From: Paramarasmius palmivorus
Lineage: Eukaryota > Basidiomycota > Agaricomycetes > Agaricales > Marasmiaceae
Assembly: GCA_037176845.1 (NCBI GenBank)
Contig: JAYKXP010000357.1
Coordinates: forward strand, 1-22,794
Reading direction: 5' to 3'
DNA length: 22,794 nt
Both the position numbers and the translations under genes were made by a program. Below, piece after piece: positions 7,605 through 15,651 of the stretch (its first letter is position 1; each line of letters begins with the position of its first letter). The notes under the pieces are model-generated. The model saw only the letters and a list, made by a program, of their open reading frames with translations, made no database searches and had not been told where the DNA came from.

Positions 7605-7730
7605 GTGCGCTTGGTATCCAATATTTTTGGATAGCAAGCGCCGGAGGATCTAACCGTTCGTCCTAGACGAACGGTTACTTTCGACATCTCTCCATTTCCT
7701 CTTTGCTTCACCATCGTCGACGGCGATGAT
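7605..7730. repeat. Hairpin cluster H7
   Basis: GCGCTTG-TATCCAA-TATTT-TTGGATA-CAAGCGC near 7609-7642. A perfect 12-bp TAACCGTTCGTC-CTA-GACGAACGGTTA follows near 7651-7677. CATCG...CGATG lies in the CGTCGACGG context near 7712-7727. Confidence 0.85.
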
Positions 7731-7736
7731 CCAACC

Positions 7737-7876
7737 GTAGGTTGTCCCTTTTTCTCTCCCATACCACAGCTCAAGTCTTTTAGAGCATACAGAGAAGAAC
7801 TAGCCAGGGAATACAAAGTGCGTGATTATCTATTCCAATTTTTCTGTTTTTCTTATGCTTTTGTTTTCCTGCCCAG
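7737..7876 (+). other. Exon-like module U8 (degenerate plus-strand copy)
   Basis: The block 7770-7817 is preceded by an intron-like end ATACCACAG and followed by GTGCGTGATT, then a 59-nt pyrimidine-rich segment ending CTGCCCAG at 7876. The upstream segment is only 29-33 nt long and the donor context is AAA|GTGCG, so this copy is probably degraded. Confidence 0.4.
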
Positions 7877-8062
7877 CAAAGAAATCCTATCAACATCGGT
7901 AACGATACTGCAACAACACAAAAAAGTCGAATACCCCTCGCCGTCATCGTTATCGACGACAACGACTTCCTTCACCACTACCTCCGAACCAAATCCGTAA
8001 CAAGACCTCACCGAAGATGCTCAACACCGAAGACGAACGCTACCAATTCAACCTCCGTATTG
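7877..8062. other. Short segment with ATCGTTATCGACGA motifs
   Basis: Contains CGTCATCGTTATCGACGACAACG near 7940, a variant of the CGTC-N-GACG theme, and no gene. Confidence 0.4.
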
Positions 8063-8155
8063 ACTCGAGCCTGATGAATTCCATCAGGCTCGAGTAAAAA
8101 TCTTCCGGTACTCAGCACGCATCTATTCGTCTTCGACAAATAGATGCAGGCTGAG
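8063..8155. repeat. CTCGAGCCTGATG hairpin and following CTCAGC hairpin
   Basis: ACTCGAGCCTGATG pairs perfectly with CATCAGGCTCGAGT (8063-8095; 14 bp, 5-nt loop). Then CTCAGC..GCATCTATT pairs with AATAGATGC..GCTGAG around CGTCTTCGAC, near 8111-8155. The first hairpin has two paralogues, at 9046 and 9796. Confidence 0.88.
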
Positions 8156-8161
8156 CACCCT

Positions 8162-8226
8162 GTGGCTGTGAACCTGGTCCGTCCCACGCTCGGCAAAAGC
8201 GTGGGACGGACCAGGTTCACAGCCAC
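8162..8226. repeat. Perfect 29-bp hairpin, 7-nt loop
   Basis: Arms 8162-8190 and 8198-8226 are exact inverse complements with loop CGGCAAA. This is the longest perfect short-loop stem in the window. It is GC-balanced and has no internal mismatch. It sits directly after the CTCAGC hairpin. Confidence 0.96.
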
Positions 8227-8345
8227 TCATGTAACCTGTACCCCATCTTCGTCTACGACGAAGTAGTCTCAGGTGCAGTCATTTCCCCTGCGACTATCTA
8301 CCTCTCTCTCCATCTCTTCATTCTACCACTTTGCCCAGGATCCCA

Positions 8346-8423
8346 AAGCATTCGCCTAGCCTCTGGGTACAACGATGATGGCGAATTCGCTATGCTCGAG
8401 TTCCAGAGGCTAATGCATTGCTT
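8346..8423. repeat. AGCCTCTGG / CCAGAGGCT element, copy 5, extended arms
   Basis: AAGCA-T-GC-TAGCCTCTGG pairs with CCAGAGGCTA-TGC-TTGCTT. The interior contains GCGAATTCGC, analogous to the GAATTC-centred palindrome at 4115. Confidence 0.85.
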
Positions 8424-8900
8424 TGATGTACATGTATTGTTCGTCCTCGACGAATGATGCATGCACTCTTGCCTGCCACTTCATCGTACAAGCAGATATC
8501 GGTGCATATGACACTCGCTTCGTATCTCAACAGCTCAGGGGTAAGTTTTTGTTTATTTTTAACATTTGGCGCGTACTAAAGTCTACTCTACAGATACAGT
8601 GGTGATCCACTGTTGCAGCTTCGTCACCGACGATTGCTGTAACACTTGTTTGTGGTCGACAAATGAATGATGTACCTTAATTAAGGTACGTGTGACTTCC
8701 TTGAAGGATTCGTCGCTGACGAATGCTTCATTAGCTGACCGTCTACCCGAGATCACCTTGGGTACACTGATCCAAGGTCAGCCATACAGCATTCGTCGAC
8801 GACGAATCCTTGGTTGGCTGTCTGTGTATCTATGTATTTCAGGTACTAGTCCCCAGTACACACTTCCTCGTCGTAGATGAATGAGTGTACTGGGGATGTT
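8424..8900. repeat. Hairpin cluster H8
   Basis: TTCGTC-CTC-GACGAA near 8440. An intron-like segment 8541-8593 on the plus strand (GGG|GTAAGT, GTACTAAAG branch-like site, CTACAG) follows. Then come CAGTGG-TGAT-CCACTG near 8596; TTGCAGC..TTCGTC-ACC-GACGA..GCTGTAA near 8613-8643; an 18-bp perfect palindrome GTACCTTAATTAAGGTAC (8672-8689); GAAG-ATTCGTC-GCT-GACGAAT-CTTC near 8701-8729; ACCTTGG/CCAAGGT within GCTGACC/GGTCAGC near 8733-8783; ATTCGTC-GAC-GACGAAT near 8791-8807; and CCCCAGTACAC/GTGTACTGGGG near 8852-8895. Confidence 0.85.
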
Positions 8901-8985
8901 TACAATGACCATAAGTTATTTTTATTTTATCTACTATAGGTCCTCGGGACATACCCTGGTGTGGATAAGATGAATGAATGAAGTG

Positions 8986-9156
8986 TTACATTCATGGTCA
9001 GTACTCAGAGCATAACGTCGACGACGCTAAGCTCTGGGTGCTGGCATCTTTACTCGAGTCTGATGGAAATTCATCAGACTCGGGTAAAGATATTTCAAGT
9101 GCTCAGTCTACACCAGGCATCGTCGTGGACGATGCCTGGATGTTGATTGAGCACTT
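8986..9156. repeat. Hairpin cluster H9
   Basis: CAGAGC..CGTC-GAC-GACG..GCTCTG near 9005-9036. ATCTTTACTCGAGTCTGATG pairs with the arm at 9072-9091 (20 bp, one T-G pair). A nested hairpin 9097-9156 has outer arm AAGTGCTCA/TGAGCACTT and inner perfect 12-bp CCAGGCATCGTC-GTG-GACGATGCCTGG (9113-9139). Confidence 0.9.
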
Positions 9157-9188
9157 TAGAACTCCCACGGTGCTTCCTTGCACACTTG

Positions 9189-9274
9189 TGCGTCGTAGAC
9201 GATGGATTGTGCAGCTGAACATTACATTCCCACGGTATGTTCTGCCTTGCTCTCCCTCCATCGTCTACGACGCA
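9189..9274. repeat. 18-bp inverted repeat around a CCCACGG donor-like site
   Basis: TGCGTCGTAGACGATGGA (9189-9206) is the exact inverse complement of 9257-9274. Each arm is itself a CGTC-N3-GACG palindrome. TTCCCACGGTATGT lies between them. A diverged copy is at about 9937-10023, where the arms match except in the N3 spacer. Confidence 0.88.
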
Positions 9275-9311
9275 TCAGTACACTTGTCTCCAGTCCGAAA
9301 AAAATCACACG

Positions 9312-9374
9312 GTATGTTCATCAAACACATATCCTCGTGGACGAACTACTTTTGCACTAATCAAACTTTGCCAG
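9312..9374 (+). other. Intron-like segment in repeat block 1
   Basis: ACACG|GTATGT ... GCACTAATC ... TTGCCAG, 63 nt. It is homologous in position to 10061-10121 in the second block, and both are followed by an A-rich start and then a CCCTAG-rich stretch. Confidence 0.5.
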
Positions 9375-9404
9375 AAATAAACATCAAAGTCCCAATATCC
9401 TACC

Positions 9405-9535
9405 ATACCCTAGACTACCCTAGCCAACACTACCCGTAAGTCATCCCCTACCCTATCACACACCCAACCAAGTACCCTAGGGTCGATATCGACCCTAGCA
9501 TTGACCCTACCTCATCCTAATAACCCTAAGTACCT
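9405..9535. repeat. CCCTAG/CCCTAA-rich interstitial stretch, copy 1, with 22-bp palindrome
   Basis: Degenerate ACCCTAG, ACCCTAC and ACCCTAA motifs are followed by a perfect 22-bp palindrome (9477-9498) made of CTAGGGTCGAT and its inverse. It ends with CATCCTAATAACCCTAAG. It resembles telomere sequence but is not a regular CCCCTAA array. Confidence 0.75.
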
Positions 9536-9554
9536 GAGATTACTCGGTTACACT

Positions 9555-9990
9555 GACTTTGGCTCCAAGGAGCATTTGTCGTCGACAAATGCTCTGGTAG
9601 CTGTTCATGTACCGGGTAACCTTGGGTACATTGGGCATGTGTATCTCGCCCGACACGCATACCCGTACCCCATCTTCGTGGACGACGAATAGACCTTTTA
9701 AGCTAATTTGTTTTTTGTTTCTATCTATTCTACCTACTAATAGTACTATGATAGGTTATCCACGCAAACACTCGTTCGTCTACGACGAATAAGTGTGGCA
9801 TCTTTACTCGAGCCTGATGGAAATTCATCAGACTCGGGTAAAGATGCCATACAGCAGCACAATCATTCGTCGTAGACGCGATTGAATGTACCTACCCTGA
9901 GGCCTTCAATATTATCACCAACCCAGGTTCATCACCGGAGCGTCGTAGACGATGAGAGTAGGGCAGAACTTTCAATTCCCACGGTAAGCT
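9555..9990. repeat. Hairpin cluster H10
   Basis: GAGCATTTGTC-GTC-GACAAATGCTC near 9569-9594 (perfect 11 bp). A GGGCATGTGTAT/ATACCC-type stem follows near 9633-9664. TTCGTC-TAC-GACGAA lies near 9775-9790. The third CTCGAG-CTGATG hairpin spans 9796-9849 with outer TGGCATCTTTAC/GTAAAGATGCCA. TTCGTC-GTA-GACG is near 9868, and GCGTC-GTA-GACGATGA is near 9939. Confidence 0.82.
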
Positions 9991-10060
9991 CAAACTTCGC
10001 CTTCCCTTCATCGTCCCCGACGCTCATTACAACAACAGGCTCAAGTCTCAATATCTCACG

Positions 10061-10121
10061 GTAAGTAAATGATACACTAGTCTTCTAAGAAAATAACTTC
10101 ATGCTAACTAAAAATTATCAG
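10061..10121 (+). other. Intron-like segment in repeat block 2
   Basis: CTCACG|GTAAGT ... GCTAACTA ... ATTATCAG, 61 nt. It has consensus donor, branch-like and acceptor signals. It is the best-formed of the plus-strand intron-like segments and is paralogous to 9312-9374. Confidence 0.55.
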
Positions 10122-10129
10122 AAAACGCC

Positions 10130-10265
10130 AAGTCCCTAGCCTAGGGTTATCAGACCCTACGCTACCCGTTACGCCCCCAGCACACCCTAGGGCACCCTAG
10201 GGTCACTTATAGGTATACCGACCCTAGAGTGACCCTAGGTCGTCCTAATAACCCTAAGACTTGTC
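10130..10265. repeat. CCCTAG/CCCTAA-rich interstitial stretch, copy 2
   Basis: Second copy of the 9405-9535 stretch. CCTAGGGTCAC (near 10197) pairs with GTGACCCTAGG (near 10232). It ends with CGTCCTAATAACCCTAAG, nearly identical to the end of copy 1. It marks the inner boundary of the repeat array. Confidence 0.75.
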
Positions 10266-10908
10266 TTCTCCGTCTTCTCCTTTTTCTATACAATCTCACA
10301 TGTCAAGGTGGCTTTGCATTGACGCTTCTCCGAGTATAGTGTGACACCAGCCGATGTAACTCCGTGCCCCAGTCGTGGCGTCGGCGGTAGTACAGTCAGC
10401 TCAAGGCTGGACATTCATAGTCATTATTTTCACAGGGATTGGACAACACAGATTTTGAACAATAGTAACATCGAAACATGTGTGAATCCGACCGTGAAGA
10501 AAGGGGGGATTCGAGGTACACTGAAATAGGCGCCTGGGCGCCTAAGTATCCGGCCGAGGATAACCATTCGGAGCCGCTTTTGTATTTCTTAGGCTTGTTC
10601 TTGTTCTGTTCACACGACAGCTCTGTTGCTATGCTCCCCGAAGAGTCTCTATATTCTCTATAGCCAGATGTACCTGCAAGTCGCTTCCACACTACGGTAT
10701 ATAAATTTTTACTTGATGATGACCCAACGATCTCCAGGTTGGAAATCCCGATACCCAGCTCGGGACTACACAGGCTGAAATACCGTATCCACGACGCCAC
10801 ACTTTATTGAGTCAAGGCTAGTCAACGGTAACAAAGTCTTTATCACCAGAAATGGTCATTGTGGTCAACTTGGTGATAGCACAGCACATAACCTTGTTGA
10901 TGGGATAA
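10266..10908. other. Intergenic, no supported gene
   Basis: The longest open frame is 134 codons on the minus strand (10396-10800), with no recognisable motif, no good start context and no splice support. I see no hairpin cassettes here, so this is the transition from repeat array to ordinary gene space. Confidence 0.45.
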
Positions 10909-10915
10909 TATATAA
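10909..10915 (+). promoter_or_regulatory. TATA-like box (TATATAA) upstream of the DUF6699 gene
   Basis: TATATAA lies 64-70 nt before the proposed start codon at 10979, a plausible core-promoter distance for a fungal gene. It is inferred from position only. Confidence 0.4.
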
Positions 10916-10978
10916 CTTCGGTGTCTACATCTGCCGCCATTCATCCTCTTCCCATTTTGATCCATAGTCAAGCATCCA

Positions 10979-11890
10979 ATGTGTGGTACGTGATTTACCC
11001 TGTATCACCCACTCAATACTCACGCATAAATAGCTGGACCGTTTACACCCTCGACGCCTGGTCCTCTTGATCTTCACCTTACTCCCCCGACACCTTGCAC
11101 GGCTTTGAGTACAACTGACGTACCATACCGATGCAGTCTCCCGAGAGCACCTAGTACTCCCTCACTTAAATGGCACTGCACACCTTGTATATGGAATGAA
11201 CCCTTACCGAGACAAACTCCCGTTTGCACGCCGACATCTCTTCCTTGTTCACAACCACCGTCCTGGTCTTGGCCTGCCCGAATATCACCTTACGCTTCTG
11301 AGCCTCGACTACTACCTCCTTGGGCGTCAGTACAGCAAGGGCCGCCACAACCTCTCCAAGTAGCGCCGAGCATACACTTGAACCCTTCATGTCATTATAC
11401 TCCTGCCATAACCTGGGATATTACAACACCACCGCTCCAGTCAGCAAAGCCGACTCTTTTCCCATCACATCTCATTCGCTGGGATGCTCCTGCATTTTGG
11501 GCGGGTTGCGATGAGATAGCACGGATAGATATCACACTTATGCGTAGCTATGCCTGGAGCCTGTTGGAATCCTTGGGGCCAATCATGATGCGTCGTAAAC
11601 CGTCAGATCCAAAGTTCACCGTCCAGCACGTCCTGGAAGCAATATATCGGTATTTCAGCACACCGCTTACGCAGGGCGAGCTTGACGTCTTATACAAGGA
11701 GAACCCAGCATGGAGGTCGGCTCTTGCTGAGTCCTGGAATCGTCGAACAGGAGGAAACGTTTCGAGTCCTCTTGTACGGAGCGATCTATTGGGAAACTAT
11801 CGACAATTCGAAGGAGTTTATCCTGATGCGGTATATGACTATGGGCATTATCGTGTCATACTTACTTTACTGCCTGAGCCTCGCTGGTGA
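10979..11890 (+). CDS. DUF6699-domain protein (two exons)
   Basis: A predicted 287-residue protein. Exon 1 is ATGTGTG (10979-10985). An intron follows at 10986-11033 (GTACGT...AAATAG), and exon 2 is 11034-11890, ending in TGA. The start was chosen because the uninterrupted frame has no upstream ATG and this splice joins it in phase. Residues 1 to about 112 are Pro/Ser/Thr-rich and low in regularity (for example TPCIWNEPLP). Residues about 115-284 fit the DUF6699 pattern common in basidiomycete proteins: HLNPSCHYTPAITWDITTPP, the FTVQHVLEAIYRYFSTPLT segment (first helix plus TP-LT-E turn), then an arginine-containing helix with AESWNRR and a C-terminal strand region ending RVILTLLPEP. The function of the family is unknown, so none is assigned. 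It is the gene nearest this telomere. The exact N-terminus is the weakest part; an additional short upstream exon is possible. Confidence 0.72.
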
Positions 11891-13857
11891 CTGCGTTTAC
11901 TTCTTTCATCTAGATATTTATCAGATTTGGACCTTTGATGATGGCTGTCATAACCTGGACCAGAACTTACTCTATAATATTATGCCGGTACTTGCTCGAA
12001 TAATCTAATGACTCCCCAGTACAGAGTGAGCCTGTCTGATTCTTCTCTTCTGAATCCGCCCCGCCCGTGCATCGATAAGATTTTTGGTGGTCCGGCTGGT
12101 GAAGAAGCAAACGATTCCTGTGCCACTTCGCAAATATGATTTCCACTTCAGGAAGATGGAGACAGATGAGAACCATGGAGATCTAACTAGAACGATATTC
12201 AGCCGACAAGAGGATACAGAGAGATGGATAGGTTCCTATGGGATAGCATGATCTGCCATTACTAGTGACCCTAGTGACGTAGAATTTGACGACGAATGCA
12301 TAGAAGGTAATGTTAATTGCCCTTTTATTTCATGGGACGAAATTCGACGAAAATACTGTTGGTCTTGCGAAAAGAGAGGTTCATTTGTGGTTGAACTCAC
12401 CATAGATCCAATCATCTATTTGATGGATGTATTTAGGTAGTTTATTGCCAACGTCATGGGCTTTTTCAGGACAATATCAGGTTTAAGATGCTGGAAGATT
12501 ATACCATGGCAGAGAGCCTCTACTGGTTAATTCAAGAAGGTAGTCATAACAAGGGGGACGCGGGAATTTTTTTTAAGACATAGGGTCGAATTTTTTTTTA
12601 AGGACTGGTGAGGGGAACCGACCGACCACCGCCTACCATATATGGAAGGTAGTTCACATGACGTAACTCTCCTAAACCTCGATGGAATGAAGGCGCTCAG
12701 GTTTTCGGTGCTTTATTATGATTCTCTGCATGGTTATGATTGTCATGGTCTCTCGGCACATGGAAAGTGAGCATGAGAAGGGCGCGGGACACTCAGTCCA
12801 CTTTGCATAGAGACGACAACTTAGCTATTCCCTCTATTTTTCTCCTTCAGAATACTGCATGAAACTCGGATGCAATCAAGATGAAATAGTAACGGTGATG
12901 AACGTAACGTTTGAAGATTGAACCTTCTTTTGAGACTAATAACGGGGTAACTATTACAATTCCCGATACTGCTAAGTATTGGGTTTATTATACAGCCCTG
13001 TTTCATTCGCATTTTTTGCACCCCCGACCCATGTCCACGTGATGAAAAACGTGACGGACCACCTGATTTTTCCCACTCTCTTCTCTCCTGGACCGTCACC
13101 ATGATCATCTGGTTCCACCCAACGTTTGCCCAATGCCCATCGTCTCTTCCTTTTCATCACATACACAGCGCCTCTGATGGGCTCCTCAGCAATTCCAGTG
13201 TCTTTACCTCTTTACTCAAGGCCCCTATTTGCATGTTGCAACCGTCAATCGCTGTGGATTCCTCAAGCAGAACTTATGACGAACCTGCAGGGTGTTCATT
13301 GGAATATTAAAAAGCCTCCTGAATGTTCTGTCTCGCTCGATCGGATAATTTGCGGCAAGAGAAATTCACCCGTGCCTGCGAGGAGCCAGCCGGGAGGCTG
13401 GTGCGACGAACAGGCGCGTACAAATCGCTAGATTCAAACCACTCGCTACGACACTTTGAAGATAGTCGTTCAAATTTCAAAGCCTACTGCGCAAGGGTAG
13501 GGCCAGTCTAAGGAAACATGGCTCGCACTCAATTCTTGATAGCCATCACCCATGATTCTACAAGATCAAGTTTTTGAGCATGATAAGGCTGCCTACGTGC
13601 TACAAGCTTCATCGTACTCTTCTGTGATAATGTACCAAGTTACTTGCCCTCAAGGATCCTCGCACCGAGGGGCTAGCACTGGGCGACGAACAGGGCATCG
13701 GAAACCAAGTACGGTTTCAATTTTTCATGGCTGATAGTTCCAGCCCAATACTATCGCAACGATGTAGCATAAGAATTTCTCGTAACTGAATTTAATTGTA
13801 TGCATTCTCTGAACTGAAGTTCGTATACAGCACACTGTTGAAGCAGTAGCGGGCTGT
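11891..13857. other. Intergenic, about 2 kb without a supported gene
   Basis: Small open frames only. A possible coding-like piece near 12268-12310 (DPSDVEFDDECIEG) is followed by a donor-like GGTAATG but is too short to call. At 12563-12603 two near-identical motifs, GGGAATTTTTTTTAAGAC and GTCGAATTTTTTTTTAAGGAC, lie in tandem. GCGACGAACAGG occurs twice (near 13403 and 13682) in different surroundings. No hairpin cassettes were seen. Confidence 0.45.
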
Positions 13858-13928
13858 GCCGCTCGCCGGCCACGGACATTATATCGCTAACCAATCGGTA
13901 CTGTAGCGCGGTAGCGCTCACGTCATTC

Positions 13929-13941
13929 CACGTGTACGCGT
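13929..13941 (+). promoter_or_regulatory. E-box CACGTG and MCB box ACGCGT upstream of BUB3
   Basis: CACGTG (13929-13934) and ACGCGT (13936-13941) lie side by side about 100 nt before the BUB3 start codon. ACGCGT is the site of the fungal G1/S factor MBF, which would suit a mitotic gene. The pair sits inside a larger imperfect inverted repeat (GGCTGTGC near 13853 with GCACAGCC near 13950). Binding is inferred from motif identity only. Confidence 0.45.
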
Positions 13942-14037
13942 GACTTTTAGCACAGCCTCGAGTAAATAAACAAAATCGTCACCGAGGTTTTCCAACGTTG
14001 CTCATTGTCCTCAGTAACGTCCACGACACCTCTGGCG

Positions 14038-15491
14038 ATGGCAGGTATGCTCTCTGACTCTTCATTTTTTTTTCATGTCTTAAAACTCTCATGCAGATCC
14101 CAGCCAATTTGCCCTACCTTCGGCCCCATTTGACAGCATCTCTCAAGTAAAATTCTCACCGACAAACCCTGATCATCTACTGTCTTCCTCTTGGGACACG
14201 GTGCGTGTCGTTCGACTCGAGTGGACCCCCTTGCTAACAATGTATCTAATCAGACCGTTCGCCTCTACGAAGCCATCGATGAGAACAGTAGTCAACAGAA
14301 ATGCAAGTTTGACCATCGAGCTGCTGTACTTGCCTGTTGTTTTGAGGACGGAAGCCATGGGTTTAGTGGTGGCCTGGACACTGCTGTGAGATAGTGAGTA
14401 TTCTCTTCATTTCGCCCTTCCCAGTTGTTCACGTTCATGTCTCGCCTTCCCTATCACTACCGTTGTCTGGAACTGGATTGCCATTGCCATTGTGTGTTGG
14501 GTGTCACCCTTCCTACCTGCCTTGACTAACCTATTGTTGCTCTCGATAGCCTCGATTTTGAAAACGAAACAGTGAATGTATTGGGGTCGCATTCAGATGC
14601 GGTTTCGTCAATGGCGTATACATCCGAGCGTAGTCCGTGTCACCTCCAACTCTCCATTACTACTCCGCCTAATATCTTTCCCTAGACGCCCTCATAACCG
14701 GCTCATGGGATCGCTCCCTTCGATTCTTCGATCCCCGCGCAGCAACTGCACAAGTCTCGTTACATGAAGCCCCCGAACGAGTATACAAGATGGACATCGT
14801 TAATAACACCCTTGTCGTTGCTATGGCAAGCAGGCTATTCAATATCTACGATGTTCGCAAGATGGACATGCCAGCGCAGCAGCGAGAAAGTAGCTTGAAG
14901 TACATGACAAGGTCGGTGGCGTGTATGGTAACAGGAGAAGGTATGTCTGGTGTCTTCTTTCGTTTAACTCTGCTGATCCCGTCTTTGAAGGATATGCCAC
15001 TGCGTCCGTCGAAGGTCGCATAGCCGTGGAATACTTCGATCCCTCGGATGAAGCCCAACAGAAGAAATACGCATTCAAGTGCCACCGGCTAAAACTGAGA
15101 CGGCGTAGATCACGTCTGGCCAGTCAATTCTCTTGCCTTTCATCCCATGTTAGTATCACATTCTGTCGCTCATCCCGACCACATACTTACCTGTTGTCCC
15201 AGATACAATACATTTGCTTCTGCCGGTTCGGACGGTACTGTTTCTGTATGGGATCACAAGATCAAGAAGCGTTTGCGACAATATCCAAAATACGACAATC
15301 CCGTGTCAAGTGTGGCATTCAACAAGGATGGCAGCAAGATGGCTGTTGCTACATGCTATACCTGGGATGAAGGCGAGGCTGGGTTGCGGTGGACTAAAGA
15401 CGAAAAGGGTCAACAGAAGGAACGCGAGAGACCGATGATTCGAATCAGGAAGGTGGGGTCAGAGGCCAAGCCGAAAGGTTGGGACGAGTAG
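14038..15491 (+). CDS. BUB3: Mitotic checkpoint protein Bub3 (WD40), seven exons, frameshift in exon 6
   Basis: Bub3 is a seven-bladed WD40 propeller that binds Bub1 and Mad3/BubR1 at kinetochores in the spindle checkpoint. Exons: 14038-14044, 14097-14200, 14254-14393, 14550-14632, 14686-14940, 14991-15148 and 15203-15491. Introns are 50-54 nt except intron 3 (156 nt); CTAAC-type branch sites are visible. The donor of intron 4 could be 3 nt earlier. Diagnostic motifs are [88 protein letters not shown] and LRQYPKY. VEYFDPS with KKYAFKCHR favours Bub3 over its paralogue Rae1. Exons 1-5 and 7 are clean. In exon 6 the frame changes within 15095-15104, between KCHRLK and VDHVWPVN: 10 nt lie where a multiple of three is needed. 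Otherwise the length is about 345 residues, normal for the family. This is either a sequencing or assembly error or a recent inactivation. Confidence 0.93.
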
Positions 15492-15651
15492 TATACATAA
15501 CGAGGGGTGTCTTTGTTTACTGCAATGTTAAATCTGTTGTCTCTTTGATATTCTTGACTGATCGTATTACCATAGACTTTAGATCCTGATATGCTTGTTG
15601 ATCTTGTTCAAATCCCAGGACCAATAGAAGCCACCCTGCTGATGATCATGT
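15492..15651. other. BUB3 3' region
   Basis: A short AT-rich downstream region that probably contains the BUB3 polyadenylation site. A 3'-splice-like TTACCATAG ends near 15575, with an open stretch after it, so an upstream exon of the next reading frame could start here. Confidence 0.35.

Larger units (their letters stand above)
1373..10265. repeat. Subtelomeric cassette array of hairpin clusters and exon-like modules
   Basis: A 9-kb stretch made of diverged repeats. On the plus strand the fullest cassettes (starting near 2050, 2910, 3820, 4650, 5495 and 6650) show the same order: CATCGTC-N3-GACGATGG; a GAGAGGCAGCG/CGCTGCCTCTC hairpin; a TGCCGG/CCGGCA hairpin; a CATCCC- or CATCGG-type hairpin; a CTCGAGG/CCTCGAG hairpin; a TTGCAG/CTGCAA hairpin; a CCGAGTC/GACTCGG-type hairpin. 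Later members are shortened. A longer flanking repeat is shared too: GACATCATC with its upstream context is recognisable near 1420 and 6030. Beyond about 6800 the polarity reverses and the array grades into a dense series of palindromes up to 10265. No long open frame with family resemblance runs through it. Confidence 0.85.

Noticed and set aside
7246..7653. 135-codon plus-strand frame
   Set aside because: It runs through several inverted repeats (7435-7498 and about 7609-7642) and has no family resemblance.
2050..9990. CRISPR-like array
   Set aside because: Repeats are diverged, unequal in spacing and internally palindromic. The host is eukaryotic.
1373..10265. Helitron, MITE or other transposon
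   Set aside because: No transposase or helicase frame, no consistent terminal inverted repeats with target-site duplications, and no single 3' hairpin with a CTRR end. A dead non-autonomous element cannot be fully excluded.
10396..10800. 134-codon minus-strand open frame
   Set aside because: No domain, no splice or promoter support. It overlaps ordinary intergenic sequence.
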